Shown here: positions 25,838 through 34,877 of the stretch, piece after piece
Layout of the letters: the number at the start of each line of letters is the position of its first letter
Numbering within the stretch: the first letter of the stretch is position 1
NCBI RefSeq assembly: GCF_965227785.1
Contig: NZ_OZ245785.1
Location: 1,240,001-1,304,000, forward strand
Source: Gracilimonas sp965227785
GTDB taxonomy: Bacteria; Bacteroidota; Rhodothermia; Balneolales; Balneolaceae
DNA: 64,000 nucleotides
Direction of reading: 5' to 3'
Notes under the pieces: model-generated
Databases searched by the model: none
What the model saw: only the letters and a program-made list of their open reading frames with translations
Told to the model about the DNA's origin: nothing
Translations under genes and position numbers: made by a program

Positions 25838-26602
25838 ATGAAGCCAAGCCGGAAGTTTGAGGATCTTGTTGAACTGGTAGCTATACTCCGGAAGGAATGC
25901 CCCTGGGATCGTAAGCAGACACATGAATCCATAAAAGACAACCTGATCGAAGAGGCCTACGAAGCTATTGAAGCGCTCGACCATCAGGATTTCGATGAAT
26001 TCAAAAAAGAACTGGGCGACCTGCTGCTCCATGTTGTATTTCATTCCCGCATGGCTACCGAAACGGAAACCTTTGACATGGGCGATGTGATTTTCACACT
26101 GATGGAAAAGCTCATACGAAGGCATCCTCATGTATTCGGCGATACGGAAGTAGATGGCGAAGGTCAGGTTTCTGAGAATTGGGAAAACATCAAACTTAAA
26201 GAGGGAAAAAAATCCACCCTGGATGGGCTTCCCGTTCATCTTCCCGCTTTAATCCGCGCACAACGTATGCAAGAGAAAGCAGCCAATGTGGGCTTTGACT
26301 GGCCGGAATGGAAACTCGCCTGGGAAAAGTTGGATGAAGAACTGCAGGAGTTCCGGCAAGCTTTAGAAGGTAACAAGCCTGAAGAACTCGCTGATGAGTT
26401 TGGGGATGTGCTGTTCTCGCTGGTTAACGTAAGTCGGTATTTCGAACTGAATGCCGAAGACAGTTTGCGGAAAACGAATGCAAAGTTTGAGCAGCGGTTT
26501 CGCTACATTGAGAAGAAGCTAAAGGAGCAGGAAAAAGCCCTTAAAGATGCTACTTTGGAAGAGATGGATGTGTTTTGGAATGAGGCTAAAAACCAAACGT
26601 AA
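25838..26602 (+). CDS. mazG: Nucleoside triphosphate pyrophosphohydrolase MazG
   Basis: Hydrolyses NTPs and dNTPs to monophosphates as a housekeeping or stress-related house-cleaning enzyme. With the ATG at 25838 (MKPSRKFEDLVELVAILR) it has 254 residues, the usual length for two-domain MazG; upstream in-frame TTG-initiated codons run through the inverted repeat and look noncoding. The N-terminal domain shows ECPWDRKQTHESIKDNLIEEAYEAIEALD and the metal motif ELGDLLLHVVFHSRM. The second domain shows WPEWKLAWEKLDEELQEF and ADEFGDVLFSLVNVSRY. It is 66 bp downstream of the amidotransferase-like gene. Confidence 0.93.
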   Translation: MKPSRKFEDLVELVAILRKECPWDRKQTHESIKDNLIEEAYEAIEALDHQDFDEFKKELGDLLLHVVFHSRMATETETFDMGDVIFTLMEKLIRRHPHVFGDTEVDGEGQVSENWENIKLKEGKKSTLDGLPVHLPALIRAQRMQEKAANVGFDWPEWKLAWEKLDEELQEFRQALEGNKPEELADEFGDVLFSLVNVSRYFELNAEDSLRKTNAKFEQRFRYIEKKLKEQEKALKDATLEEMDVFWNEAKNQT

Positions 26603-26821
26603 TTAAAAGTTTTAGTAAGCGCTTTTCCAAACAACTGCTTCAAATTGTTTTAAACATTTTGACTTAAAATTGTGCAGTCATTTTACTATATTCGATGCTC
26701 TTCTCAAACGAGAATCGGATTTTATTACCAACGATAAACGCTTGTATATTTAAAAATGTTAGCAGCGTAAAGTTGGCTCTTGCCGAGCATATTATTCTAT
26801 TAACATAAATTGGAGTACTAA

Positions 26822-27991
26822 ATGTCAGAAGGCATTCACACAGGCTTTGACGAGCAACAATATCCTTATATCAATAAAGGACTTGAAGGCATTGTAGCCT
26901 TTTCTACATCTAAGAGTTTTATTGACGGACAAAAAGGCGAACTTATTTATTCCGGGTATCTTATTGACACCCTGGCTGAAAATGCAACCTTTGAAGAAGT
27001 TTGCTTTTTACTTTGGAACGATCGCCTTCCAAACGCCGAAGAACTGGAAAGCTTAAAGAAGCTGTTAATTGAGCATCGTTCACTTCCTAAGCCGGTACTC
27101 GACTATATCAAAACTACGGACAAAAGTGCCGAGCCGATGGCTGTTTTGAGAACAGCCGTTTCCATGCTTGCAGACTTTGATGATACCCATGGCAAATTTG
27201 ATGATACTTTGTTTGAAGGTCAGGCTATCGACATTACCGCAAAAATTCCTACCATCATTGCAGCTTTTGACCGTGCCCGTAAAGGTAAAGATTTTGTAGA
27301 GCCGCTAGGGGAAGGCAGCACCGCGTTTAATTTCCTGTATATGCTAAATGGCGAAAAGCCCGGCGAGCAAGCCGAAAAAACAATGGACCTCTGCCTGATT
27401 CTTCATGCCGAGCATGGTATGAACGCATCAACCTTCACCTGCCGAACAATTTGCGCTACTCAGTCTGATATGTATTCTGCTGTAACCGGTGCCATTGGGG
27501 CATTGAAAGGGCCTCTTCATGGTGGAGCAAACACCGCTGTAATGAATACTCTGCTTGAGCTGGACAAAGATCCGGACACTGCAGATGCGGTAGAATTCAC
27601 CAAGAAGAAATTAGCAAGCAAAGAGAAGATTTCAGGCTTTGGTCACCGCGTGTATAAAACCTTTGACCCCCGCGCTCGGTTGCTTCAAACCATGTCTAAA
27701 GATCTTTCCGAAGAAACCGGACATGAACAGTTGTATGAGTGGTCGATGGATATGCTGAATACCATGAAGAGTGAGAAAGACATTGACCCGAATGTAGACT
27801 TCTTCTCGGCTACGGTGTACTACTCTATCGGGATTGAACCTGATTTATACACCTGTATTTTCACGATGAGCCGTGTTTCCGGCTGGACCGGGCACTTCAT
27901 GGAGCAGGCTGCCAACAACCGCCTGATTCGACCTCGTGCCCTTTACGTTGGTGAAAAAAATCTAGACTGGACTCCGGTAGAAGAACGATAA
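26822..27991 (+). CDS. gltA: Citrate synthase
   Basis: Condenses oxaloacetate and acetyl-CoA to citrate in the TCA cycle. The 389 residues match the short, dimeric-type citrate synthases. Catalytic features are in order: the substrate-binding LHAEHGMNASTFTCR, the helix GALKGPLHGGANTAV with its histidine, the catalytic histidine in GFGHRVYKTFDPRA, the catalytic aspartate in NVDFFSATVYYSIGI, and the CoA/citrate arginine in SGWTGHFMEQ. A Shine-Dalgarno GGAG (26812-26815) sits 6 bases before the ATG. A strong terminator follows the stop, and 218 bp of AT-rich DNA upstream should hold its own promoter. Confidence 0.95.
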   Translation: MSEGIHTGFDEQQYPYINKGLEGIVAFSTSKSFIDGQKGELIYSGYLIDTLAENATFEEVCFLLWNDRLPNAEELESLKKLLIEHRSLPKPVLDYIKTTDKSAEPMAVLRTAVSMLADFDDTHGKFDDTLFEGQAIDITAKIPTIIAAFDRARKGKDFVEPLGEGSTAFNFLYMLNGEKPGEQAEKTMDLCLILHAEHGMNASTFTCRTICATQSDMYSAVTGAIGALKGPLHGGANTAVMNTLLELDKDPDTADAVEFTKKKLASKEKISGFGHRVYKTFDPRARLLQTMSKDLSEETGHEQLYEWSMDMLNTMKSEKDIDPNVDFFSATVYYSIGIEPDLYTCIFTMSRVSGWTGHFMEQAANNRLIRPRALYVGEKNLDWTPVEER

Positions 27992-28041
27992 AATTGGTTT
28001 CAGTTTGTGAGATTTTAGGATTTCACAGATTTATTGAATTG

Positions 28042-28077
28042 AAAAGGCCCTGATGTATTACATCAGGGCCTTTTTTA
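28042..28077. terminator. Strong, probably bidirectional terminator
   Basis: GGCCCTGATGTA and TACATCAGGGCC form a near-perfect long stem flanked by AAAA on the left and TTTTTT on the right. It lies between the convergent gltA and leuS genes, serving gltA directly and plausibly leuS on the other strand. Confidence 0.88.
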
Positions 28078-28093
28078 TTTAACCCGTTTTTTT

Positions 28094-28128
28094 ATCTGTA
28101 GGGACATCCATCGAATGTCGCTACAGAT
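28094..28128. repeat. Palindromic repeat element
   Basis: ATCTGTAGGGACAT (28094-28107) and ATGTCGCTACAGAT (28115-28128) are inverted repeats matching in 13 of 14 positions around a 7-base loop. It is downstream of leuS and has no U-tract in the right place, so it looks like a REP-like dispersed palindrome rather than a second terminator. Confidence 0.6.
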
Positions 28129-28156
28129 TTATTGTCATATCCTAAATTCCGGCAAT

Positions 28157-30688
28157 TTATTTCACCACCAGGTTCACAATCTTGCCCGGCACAAAAATCT
28201 CTTTCACCAGATTTCCGTCAGCCAGGTATTTAGCCACGTTTTCTTCTTCTTTGGCTAAGCCAAGTACGTATTCTTTGTCTTTGGCCTTGTCAGCATCCAC
28301 TTCGATATCAGCACGTACTTTCCCATTCACTTGTACCGGATAGGTAATGGAATCCGCTTTCATGTATTCTTCGTTGAATTGAGGCCAGTCTTCATATGCC
28401 AGCGTATCATCATGCCCCAGCATGCGCCATAATTCTTCGGTGATATGTGGTGCAAATGGATTCAGAATCTGGATAAATTCTTCGGCGACTGATATAGGAA
28501 TTTCATTCCATCCATTGGCTTCGTTTACAAAAATCATAAGAGCGGAAATGGCCGTATTGAAACGAATTCCCTCAATATCCTCACTTACTTTTTTAATGGC
28601 TTCATGCAGCGGTTTCAGATGTTTCTTTTCCACTTCGATCTCTTTTACCTTTTCAGAAATCTTTCCGGAATCTTCATCTACCAGTAAGCGCCAAACCCGA
28701 TTCAGGAACCGGTTCACGCCTTCCACCCCCTTGGTACTCCAGGGCTTTACCTGCTCCAGCGGGCCCATAAACATTTCGTATAGTCGCAACGAATCTGCTC
28801 CGTACTGAGCTATGATATTATCCGGGTTGATGACATTACCCCGACTCTTGGACATTTTGTGAGCCCGGGCTTCTACTTTCGTATCGGTACCTTTAAGGAC
28901 AAAGCCTTCACCCTTTTTCTCGACTTTGTCTTCATCAATCTTTTTACCATCAGGACCAGTGAATTCCATTTCACCTAATATCATCCCCTGGTTCACCAGT
29001 TTATTGAAAGGCTCTTTGGTTGAAACCACTCCGATATCGTACAATACTTTGTGCCAGAACCGTGCATATAACAGGTGAAGAACTGCATGTTCAGCTCCTC
29101 CCACATACAAGTCAACCGGCATCCAGTATTTTTCATAATCAGGGTCAACCGGACCGCCATCAAACTCAGGGCTGATATATCGCAGGTAATACCAGCATGA
29201 ACCGGCCCATTGCGGCATAGTGTTCGTTTCTCGGATAGCTTTCTTGCCGGTTTCCGGATCGGTAGTTTCCACCCAGTTTTTGGCATTAGCCAGCGGTGGC
29301 TCGCCATCACCTGTAGGCTGATACTTATCAACCTCCGGAAGTTCAACTGGCAGTTCGGATTCCGGCAATGGTTTGGGTTCTCCGTCTACATGGATAATCG
29401 GGAACGGCTCACCCCAATACCGCTGACGTGAGAACAACCAGTCACGCAGTTTATAGTTCACAGACTTGGTACCGGCTCCCTTTTCTTCCAGCCAGGCAAT
29501 AATTTTCTTCTTGGCTTCTTTGATATTCAATCCATTGAGAAAGTCGCTGTTGATAGCCACCCCTTCACCGGTGTAAGCCTTGCCTTCAAATCCATCTTCT
29601 GGCTGAACGGTTCGAACAATCTCCAGATCAAACTTCTCTGCAAACTCCCAGTCTCTATCATCCTGACCGGGAACCGCCATGATTGCACCGGTTCCGTAAC
29701 TGTCCAACACATAATCGGCAATCCAGATTGGGATTTCCTTTCCGTTAGCCGGGTTGATCGCATAAGCGCCGGTAAAGGCACCGGTCTTTTCTTTATTTAG
29801 CTCCTGCCGCTCCAGATCAGATTTTTTCGCCGCTTGCTCCTGATAATCAGCAATCGCCTGTTTCTGTTCTTCGGTGGTGATTTTATCCACCAGATGGTGT
29901 TCGGGAGCCATTACCATATAGGTAGCTCCAAAAATGGTATCAGGACGTGTGGTAAAAACCTTCAACTTCTCGTCATGTCCGGAAATCTCAAAATCAATTT
30001 CAGCTCCTACCGATTTACCTATCCAGTTACGCTGCATTTCTTTCAGCGACTCCGGCCAGTCCAGCTCTTCCAAATCCTGAAGCAAACGCTCGGCATACTC
30101 TGTAATCTTTAGCACCCACTGACGCATCGGCTTGCGGATAACGGGATATCCTCCTACTTCACTTTTGCCATCAATCACTTCTTCGTTCGCCAATACGGTC
30201 CCCAGCTCAGGACACCAGTTTACAGCCACCTCGTCTTCATACGCCAATCCCTTTTCATACAGCTTCAGGAAAATCCATTGGGTCCACTTATAGTAATCCG
30301 GGTCGGTGGTATTCACTTCGCGATCCCAGTCGTAACTGAAACCGATAGCCTGCAGCTGTTCCCGGAATTTATTCACGTTCTTTTCTGTGGTGATCCGTGG
30401 ATGCGTCCCTGTTTTCACGGCATACTGCTCGGCGGGCAATCCAAATGCATCCCAACCAATCGGGTGAAGCACGTTAAAGCCTTTCATTCGCTTATATCGG
30501 GCAATGATATCCGTGGCCGTATAACCTTCCGGGTGACCTACATGAAGCCCGGCTCCACTTGGATACGGAAACATATCCAGCACATAATACTTGGGTTTGG
30601 TTTTATCGGTGGGCGTTTCAAAGGTTTTATTCTCGAGCCAGTACTGTTGCCATTTGGACTCGATGTCGGCCGGATTGTAAGAGTGCAT
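28157..30688 (-). CDS. leuS: Leucyl-tRNA synthetase
   Basis: Class Ia aminoacyl-tRNA synthetase charging tRNA-Leu, 843 residues. The ATP-binding HIGH-type motif is in PYPSGAGLHVGHPEGYT (about 40-57). The CP1 editing domain has TTRPDTIFGATYMV and GTGAIMAVPGQDDRDWEF with its conserved aspartate. The KMSKS loop is AHKMSKSRGNVINPD (about 616-630), followed by the anticodon-binding helical domain and the small C-terminal domain ending PGKIVNLVVK. Length and start (MHSYNPADIESKWQQYW) are typical. It is monocistronic on the minus strand, ending near the shared terminator. A tRNA-Leu gene is 20 kb away. Confidence 0.96.
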   Translation of the reverse strand: MHSYNPADIESKWQQYWLENKTFETPTDKTKPKYYVLDMFPYPSGAGLHVGHPEGYTATDIIARYKRMKGFNVLHPIGWDAFGLPAEQYAVKTGTHPRITTEKNVNKFREQLQAIGFSYDWDREVNTTDPDYYKWTQWIFLKLYEKGLAYEDEVAVNWCPELGTVLANEEVIDGKSEVGGYPVIRKPMRQWVLKITEYAERLLQDLEELDWPESLKEMQRNWIGKSVGAEIDFEISGHDEKLKVFTTRPDTIFGATYMVMAPEHHLVDKITTEEQKQAIADYQEQAAKKSDLERQELNKEKTGAFTGAYAINPANGKEIPIWIADYVLDSYGTGAIMAVPGQDDRDWEFAEKFDLEIVRTVQPEDGFEGKAYTGEGVAINSDFLNGLNIKEAKKKIIAWLEEKGAGTKSVNYKLRDWLFSRQRYWGEPFPIIHVDGEPKPLPESELPVELPEVDKYQPTGDGEPPLANAKNWVETTDPETGKKAIRETNTMPQWAGSCWYYLRYISPEFDGGPVDPDYEKYWMPVDLYVGGAEHAVLHLLYARFWHKVLYDIGVVSTKEPFNKLVNQGMILGEMEFTGPDGKKIDEDKVEKKGEGFVLKGTDTKVEARAHKMSKSRGNVINPDNIIAQYGADSLRLYEMFMGPLEQVKPWSTKGVEGVNRFLNRVWRLLVDEDSGKISEKVKEIEVEKKHLKPLHEAIKKVSEDIEGIRFNTAISALMIFVNEANGWNEIPISVAEEFIQILNPFAPHITEELWRMLGHDDTLAYEDWPQFNEEYMKADSITYPVQVNGKVRADIEVDADKAKDKEYVLGLAKEEENVAKYLADGNLVKEIFVPGKIVNLVVK

Positions 30689-30700
30689 TTATGCTTTTTT

Positions 30701-30714
30701 GAATTTCGAAATTC
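30701..30714. repeat. Perfect 14-bp palindrome upstream of leuS
   Basis: GAATTTCGAAATTC is a perfect palindrome 12 bases upstream of the leuS start on the minus strand. It could be an operator, or a fragment of the AT-rich repeat family seen elsewhere in the window. Confidence 0.4.
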
Positions 30715-30780
30715 TCAGAGCATTAAAGATAAGACAATCCTGTTTAACCTTTGAAATGGATTTTGGGGTTATTTGCAGAG

Positions 30781-30822
30781 TTTGAACCTTGATTATAAGG
30801 ATTGTATGATTTTCTTGATTTA
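30781..30822. repeat. Dispersed repeat 'GAACCTTGATT', copy 1
   Basis: TTTGAACCTTGATTATAAGG followed by spaced GATT units. The same core recurs at 33299 and 37230. This copy runs into the stop codon of the vapC-like gene at 30820. Confidence 0.6.
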
Positions 30823-31197
30823 CTTCTTCTTCGAAAAGAAATTCACGCCATCTAATCCTTCAAAGTCAGCATCTAATGTCCAGAGTTCGGCTTCATATTT
30901 TTGAGTGATGGCATAAATCATAGAGTCAGCCATTGGCAACTTATTCTCCGCATTGATGAGGGCCGCATTGAGTGCAATCTCCTGATCTACTGACACTTCT
31001 TTTCCGTTGGCCATGAGTGCTATTCCATCCAGAGCTTTAGATTTTCCCAGCTCTCTATTTAACACTTTATAAACTTCATAAAAACAAATGGAAGGAACCA
31101 ATAAGTCTTTATCATTCTCTATGACCGGCTCAAAAACATCCGCGTATTTATCATCTGTAAAATATTCAAGCCACCCCGATGAATCTAATACATTCAA
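30820..31197 (-). CDS. vapC: PIN-domain toxin, VapC family
   Basis: A predicted Mg2+-dependent ribonuclease toxin of a type II toxin-antitoxin pair, 125 residues. PIN-domain acidic residues are visible: D5 (NVLDSSGW), E41 (CFYEVYKVLN), D91 (PMADSMIYA) and D109 with D111 (WTLDADFEGLDGV). The start is an unusual TTG (31197-31195) that overlaps the antitoxin stop codon as TTGA; the only nearby ATG is out of frame. This coupling is typical for keeping toxin below antitoxin. VapC toxins in other bacteria cut initiator tRNA or rRNA; the target here is unknown. Confidence 0.85.
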   Translation of the reverse strand: MNVLDSSGWLEYFTDDKYADVFEPVIENDKDLLVPSICFYEVYKVLNRELGKSKALDGIALMANGKEVSVDQEIALNAALINAENKLPMADSMIYAITQKYEAELWTLDADFEGLDGVNFFSKKK

Positions 31198-31400
31198 ACC
31201 CGATCCTCCTCTCTGTTTATTGAGGTGTCTATTCCTTTAGCAAAACCTCTTAATGATTTCACTTCAGGTACAGGCACCACCTCAATTTTACCATCTAAAG
31301 GTATCATTCTAACCCGTTGCCCGGCTTTCAAATCAAGTGATTTTCGAACCTTAGCTGGAATTACTACCTGAAATTTTGAAGATATTTTTACAGTTTCCAT
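31194..31400 (-). CDS. vapB: AbrB/SpoVT-type antitoxin, VapB
   Basis: A 68-residue DNA-binding antitoxin. Residues 1-45 form a swapped-hairpin AbrB domain (KISSKFQVVIPAKVRKSLDL, GQRVRMIPLDGKIEVVPV). The C-terminal third (SLRGFAKGIDTSINREEDRV) is charged and suited to wrap the toxin active site. It precedes and overlaps vapC by four bases. The pair is probably autoregulated from the roughly 120-bp gap that separates it from the DUF885 gene on the other strand. Neither gene shows damage. Confidence 0.85.
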   Translation of the reverse strand: METVKISSKFQVVIPAKVRKSLDLKAGQRVRMIPLDGKIEVVPVPEVKSLRGFAKGIDTSINREEDRV

Positions 31401-31529
31401 AACGTTTAACGTTTTATTGATCGATGAAATATATGTAAAACGATTTTTCCATGCTTAACAATTTCCCCATGGCAGTTCTGCCTGTTTTTTCTTTTTATAG
31501 TTCATTCATTCTTTAACAAAGTGGCGATC

Positions 31530-33254
31530 ATGCGAAAATTTTTACCGGGCTTTTTTACACTACTTATCTTGTGTTCTACTCAGTATGCAATTCATGCTCA
31601 GTCTTCTTTTTCTTCAATTGAAGATGCCATCATTGTGTATCAGGAAGATCATGGGGCTTTATCACGAAAGTATTCTGTTGAGTATTCAGAACAGTATTTT
31701 TCCCACTTTGAAGAATTTTATACCCATTGGCTGAGTTACCTGAATGAACTCAAATTCTCGGAGTTAACACACCCTCGTAAAGTGGACTACCTGCTTTTTA
31801 AGAATGATTTGGAACGCTCTTTATACTTCCTGAAAGCCGATCACGAACGATTCAACAACATTCTGGATCGAATCCCTGCCCCGAATGAAATGATAGAGTT
31901 CATTATCGAACGTCGATCAGGCACTTCTATGAATGGAAAGGAAGTAGCCACACGATTTAGTAACTGGCAAACAGAAACCACTGCCTTGCTAAACAAACTT
32001 GAACAAACACCCAAGCTTTCAAAAAAACAAGCCGGCTTGGCCGCCGATATCATTGAAGAACGTAAAGAGGCCATCACCGAAGCCTATGAGTTCTATTACG
32101 GTTACGATCCCGATTTCACCTGGTGGGTCGAAAAACCATATGAGGCGCTGACATCAACACTGGAAGAATATGAGGAAGCCCTTGCTCATCATTATGATCA
32201 AAAACCGGAAGATGATGACGGGTCAAGAATTTTCGGTAATCCTATCGGGGAAGATGAAATTATTCGTCGTTTAGGCTTTGAGATGATATCCTATACTCCT
32301 CAGGAGCTTATTGATATTGCTAATGAGCAGTATTCGTGGACCTATAATGAGATGCTCAAAGCCTCCCGTGAACTTGGTTACGGCAATGACTGGAAGGCTG
32401 CTTTGGAGTACGTAAAAACCACCCATGTTCCTGCCGGAGAACAACCACCGTTAGTAAAAGATTTAGCCGAAGAAGCCGTCAGCTTCCTCGAAGAAAGAGA
32501 CCTCCTGACGATCCCTCCCCTCGCCAAAGAAACCTGGCGCATGGTGATGCTGAGTCCGGAGTGGCAAAAAATAGCTCCCTTCTTTTTGGGTGGAGAAGTT
32601 GTACGTATAGCGTACCCCACCAACACCATGACCCATCAAGAAAAAATGATGAGCATGCGCGGAAACAATCCGCACTTTTCGAAGGCTGTAGTGCATCATG
32701 AGCTTATTCCCGGTCATCATTTGCAGCAGTTTATGACCCGCCGTTATGAAACTCACCGCCGCATGTTCAGAACCCCTTTCTGGACAGAAGGCTGGGCCCT
32801 GTATTGGGAGTTCGTACTTTGGGAAAAAGATTTCCCCGATAACCCGGAAGATAAAATCGGGATGCTCTACTGGAGGATGCACCGTGCAGCCCGCATCGTA
32901 TTTTCGTTGAATTATCATCTCGGAAACTGGTCTCCACAGGAATGTATTGACTATCTGGTGGATAAAGTCGGACATGAATACGCCAATGCTGAAGCAGAAG
33001 TGCGCCGCTCTCTTGAAGGGAACTATGGACCCCTTTACCAAATTGCATATATGGTTGGAGCCATGCAGTTTTATTCGCTGAGACAGGAACTGGTGGAATC
33101 CGGACAAATGACGGAAAAGGAATTCCACGACACCATCTTGCAAAACAACAGCATTCCCGTAGCTATGGTAAAAGCCTTGCTGACCAATATAGAGTTAAGC
33201 AAAGACTATACATCAAACTGGAGGTTTGGGGATTATATTGAGGGGATGAAATAA
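31530..33254 (+). CDS. DUF885 family secreted metallopeptidase-like protein
   Basis: A 574-residue exported protein (signal peptide ending HAQ, about residue 25 from the ATG at 31530; a GTG at 31521 is also in frame). The family is mostly helical and carries the zinc motif HHELIPGHHLQQFM near residue 390, resembling HExxH-type gluzincins; a later glutamate-rich helix (EGWALYWEFVLWE) would supply the third ligand. Members are thought to be peptidases, but the substrate is unknown. The 3' end of this gene is partly duplicated 3.9 kb downstream (37066-37181). It is divergent from the vapBC pair. Confidence 0.85.
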   Translation: MRKFLPGFFTLLILCSTQYAIHAQSSFSSIEDAIIVYQEDHGALSRKYSVEYSEQYFSHFEEFYTHWLSYLNELKFSELTHPRKVDYLLFKNDLERSLYFLKADHERFNNILDRIPAPNEMIEFIIERRSGTSMNGKEVATRFSNWQTETTALLNKLEQTPKLSKKQAGLAADIIEERKEAITEAYEFYYGYDPDFTWWVEKPYEALTSTLEEYEEALAHHYDQKPEDDDGSRIFGNPIGEDEIIRRLGFEMISYTPQELIDIANEQYSWTYNEMLKASRELGYGNDWKAALEYVKTTHVPAGEQPPLVKDLAEEAVSFLEERDLLTIPPLAKETWRMVMLSPEWQKIAPFFLGGEVVRIAYPTNTMTHQEKMMSMRGNNPHFSKAVVHHELIPGHHLQQFMTRRYETHRRMFRTPFWTEGWALYWEFVLWEKDFPDNPEDKIGMLYWRMHRAARIVFSLNYHLGNWSPQECIDYLVDKVGHEYANAEAEVRRSLEGNYGPLYQIAYMVGAMQFYSLRQELVESGQMTEKEFHDTILQNNSIPVAMVKALLTNIELSKDYTSNWRFGDYIEGMK

Positions 33255-33322
33255 TAATCCTGGTAATTGGAGAATCCTTCTATCAGAGTTCAGAATTTTT
33301 TGAACCTTGATTTATGGGATTG
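33141..33322. repeat. Long imperfect direct repeat, copy 1
   Basis: Covers the last 38 codons of the DUF885 gene, about 45 bp beyond the stop and a GAACCTTGATTTATGGGATT core (copy 2 of that dispersed repeat). It is repeated at 37066-37252 with substitutions and a 2-base insertion, bracketing the two AT-rich genes between. Confidence 0.75.
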
Positions 33323-33473
33323 GTGGGATTTATCTGATTAATGAATTGAGGTAAATAAGAACGATAATTTTATCCCTTCTTATTAAAAGACAAAGGAAGT
33401 AACTGAATTTTCTGTTTTTAGTTTACTTCAATTTTACTATTCTAAGGAGAAATTAAAGTACACTCCCTCAAGA

Positions 33474-34877
33474 ATGAACAGTAGTTATAAGGTTCATATA
33501 GTTTCTGCAGTCCTTCTTCTATTAGCCAGTTTGCCTTCGCTAATCTTTGCCCAAACTTCAGATACTCTATCCTCAGAAAAAGGCTTTTTGAGTATCTCTT
33601 CCAATTATGACTCTTTATATGTGATTATTGATAGAGATTTTGGCACCATTCAAAAGTTGGGAGAAAATGAGATATTAGATATTGATTCAGGAAAACATAC
33701 AATAACAATCGTTCCAGAATTCACTCCTTTCTTCACGTTTGAAGAAACAATTCTCCCAGATACGGTACTTATAACCCGAATAAATTTCACCCAAATTTTA
33801 GACAACCAAACTTCGATTTATAAGAGGATAATGCTTGAAGATTCAACTTTAAAAAATTTCAATTGGGAATCAAAAAATACAAATCGTTCATTTTCAACAT
33901 CCCATAAATCTTTTAAAAATTATTTTGAGTCTGAAGTTCAAACCGAAGCAAATGCGTGGATAAAAATAAAGACTAATGTCGATTCAGTTTATATCCGAAA
34001 TAATTTTACCCAAAAAAGAAGACAAGTCATTAAAATAGCTAATGGGGATTCAATTTCTATACGACCTGGCAACCGGTTAATAGAAATATCTCATCCAAAA
34101 AGTGAAGAGTGGAGAACTACAAAGAAAATCGGGACTGGAAAGACCACAACTATTCACCATAATTTTAAGCTGACTGAAACGTCTTTCAAAACACTTACTA
34201 ACAATTTTGCCATTATCCCATATTACCAATCAAACTTGTTCATTGTAACTGATAATGATTCAGAAATTTATGTGGATGATATCTTTATTGGAACAGGAGC
34301 AGCAATGCTAAATAGAAAAACAGGTCCTGCTAAAGTTGTTATTAAGAACCCATACCGAGGTGCTGATACTTATACCCCCAAAATAACAAATCTCCCTAAT
34401 GAAGATGGCGTTGTGATAAATGCATACACCAAGCCTGATAGGTTACTGAACCGGATCATAGGTGTAGTTCCTGGTGCAAGTCAACTTTACAAACACCAAA
34501 AACTTAAGTCTGCTATAATTGGAGGAGGGTTTTTGATTTTTGGAGGCCTTGCTCTTCAGAGGAATAACCTTTATCACGAAAAGCTTTCTGAATTCAAAAA
34601 TTTGAGGAATGCTTATAATAATGCAACGGATGAACAAACAGCTTTTGAACTTGGAAATGAATTAGACAAAATTCACAATATTGTTACAAAACGAGACAAT
34701 GAGCGTTATATCTTCTTTACTTTGACTTCTCTTTTATATGCCTTCAACATTTATGATGCCTTGTTTGATAGTCCTGAATCAGGATTTAGAAGCGATACCA
34801 ATATTGAGTTTTATTTTCAAAAAAACTCAATATCTAATAAAACCTCTACTTCAATGACCCTAAGATATGCATTTTAG
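33474..34877 (+). CDS. Secreted PEGA-like / DUF5683-like protein, AT-rich
   Basis: A 467-residue exported protein (signal peptide to about residue 27, LIFAQ). Three beta-rich repeats carry the PEGA-like logic of short 'value as structure' segments (FLSISSNYDSLYVIID, WIKIKTNVDSVYIRN, LFIVTDNDSEIYVDDIFIGTG). The C-terminal third has hydrophobic helices (PGASQLYKHQKLKSAIIGGG and FTLTSLLYAFNIYDALF) like the DUF5683 domain. Base composition is visibly more AT-rich than the flanking DUF885 and luxC genes. It overlaps the next gene by 11 bases, so the two form a pair. Function is unknown; an envelope assembly or surface role is a guess. Confidence 0.72.
   Translation: MNSSYKVHIVSAVLLLLASLPSLIFAQTSDTLSSEKGFLSISSNYDSLYVIIDRDFGTIQKLGENEILDIDSGKHTITIVPEFTPFFTFEETILPDTVLITRINFTQILDNQTSIYKRIMLEDSTLKNFNWESKNTNRSFSTSHKSFKNYFESEVQTEANAWIKIKTNVDSVYIRNNFTQKRRQVIKIANGDSISIRPGNRLIEISHPKSEEWRTTKKIGTGKTTTIHHNFKLTETSFKTLTNNFAIIPYYQSNLFIVTDNDSEIYVDDIFIGTGAAMLNRKTGPAKVVIKNPYRGADTYTPKITNLPNEDGVVINAYTKPDRLLNRIIGVVPGASQLYKHQKLKSAIIGGGFLIFGGLALQRNNLYHEKLSEFKNLRNAYNNATDEQTAFELGNELDKIHNIVTKRDNERYIFFTLTSLLYAFNIYDALFDSPESGFRSDTNIEFYFQKNSISNKTSTSMTLRYAF

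Noticed and set aside
26640..26720. A promoter for gltA with TTGACT and TATATT-like boxes
   Set aside because: The spacing between the boxes is too long (about 22 bases) and does not fit the Bacteroidetes consensus well, so no promoter is called.
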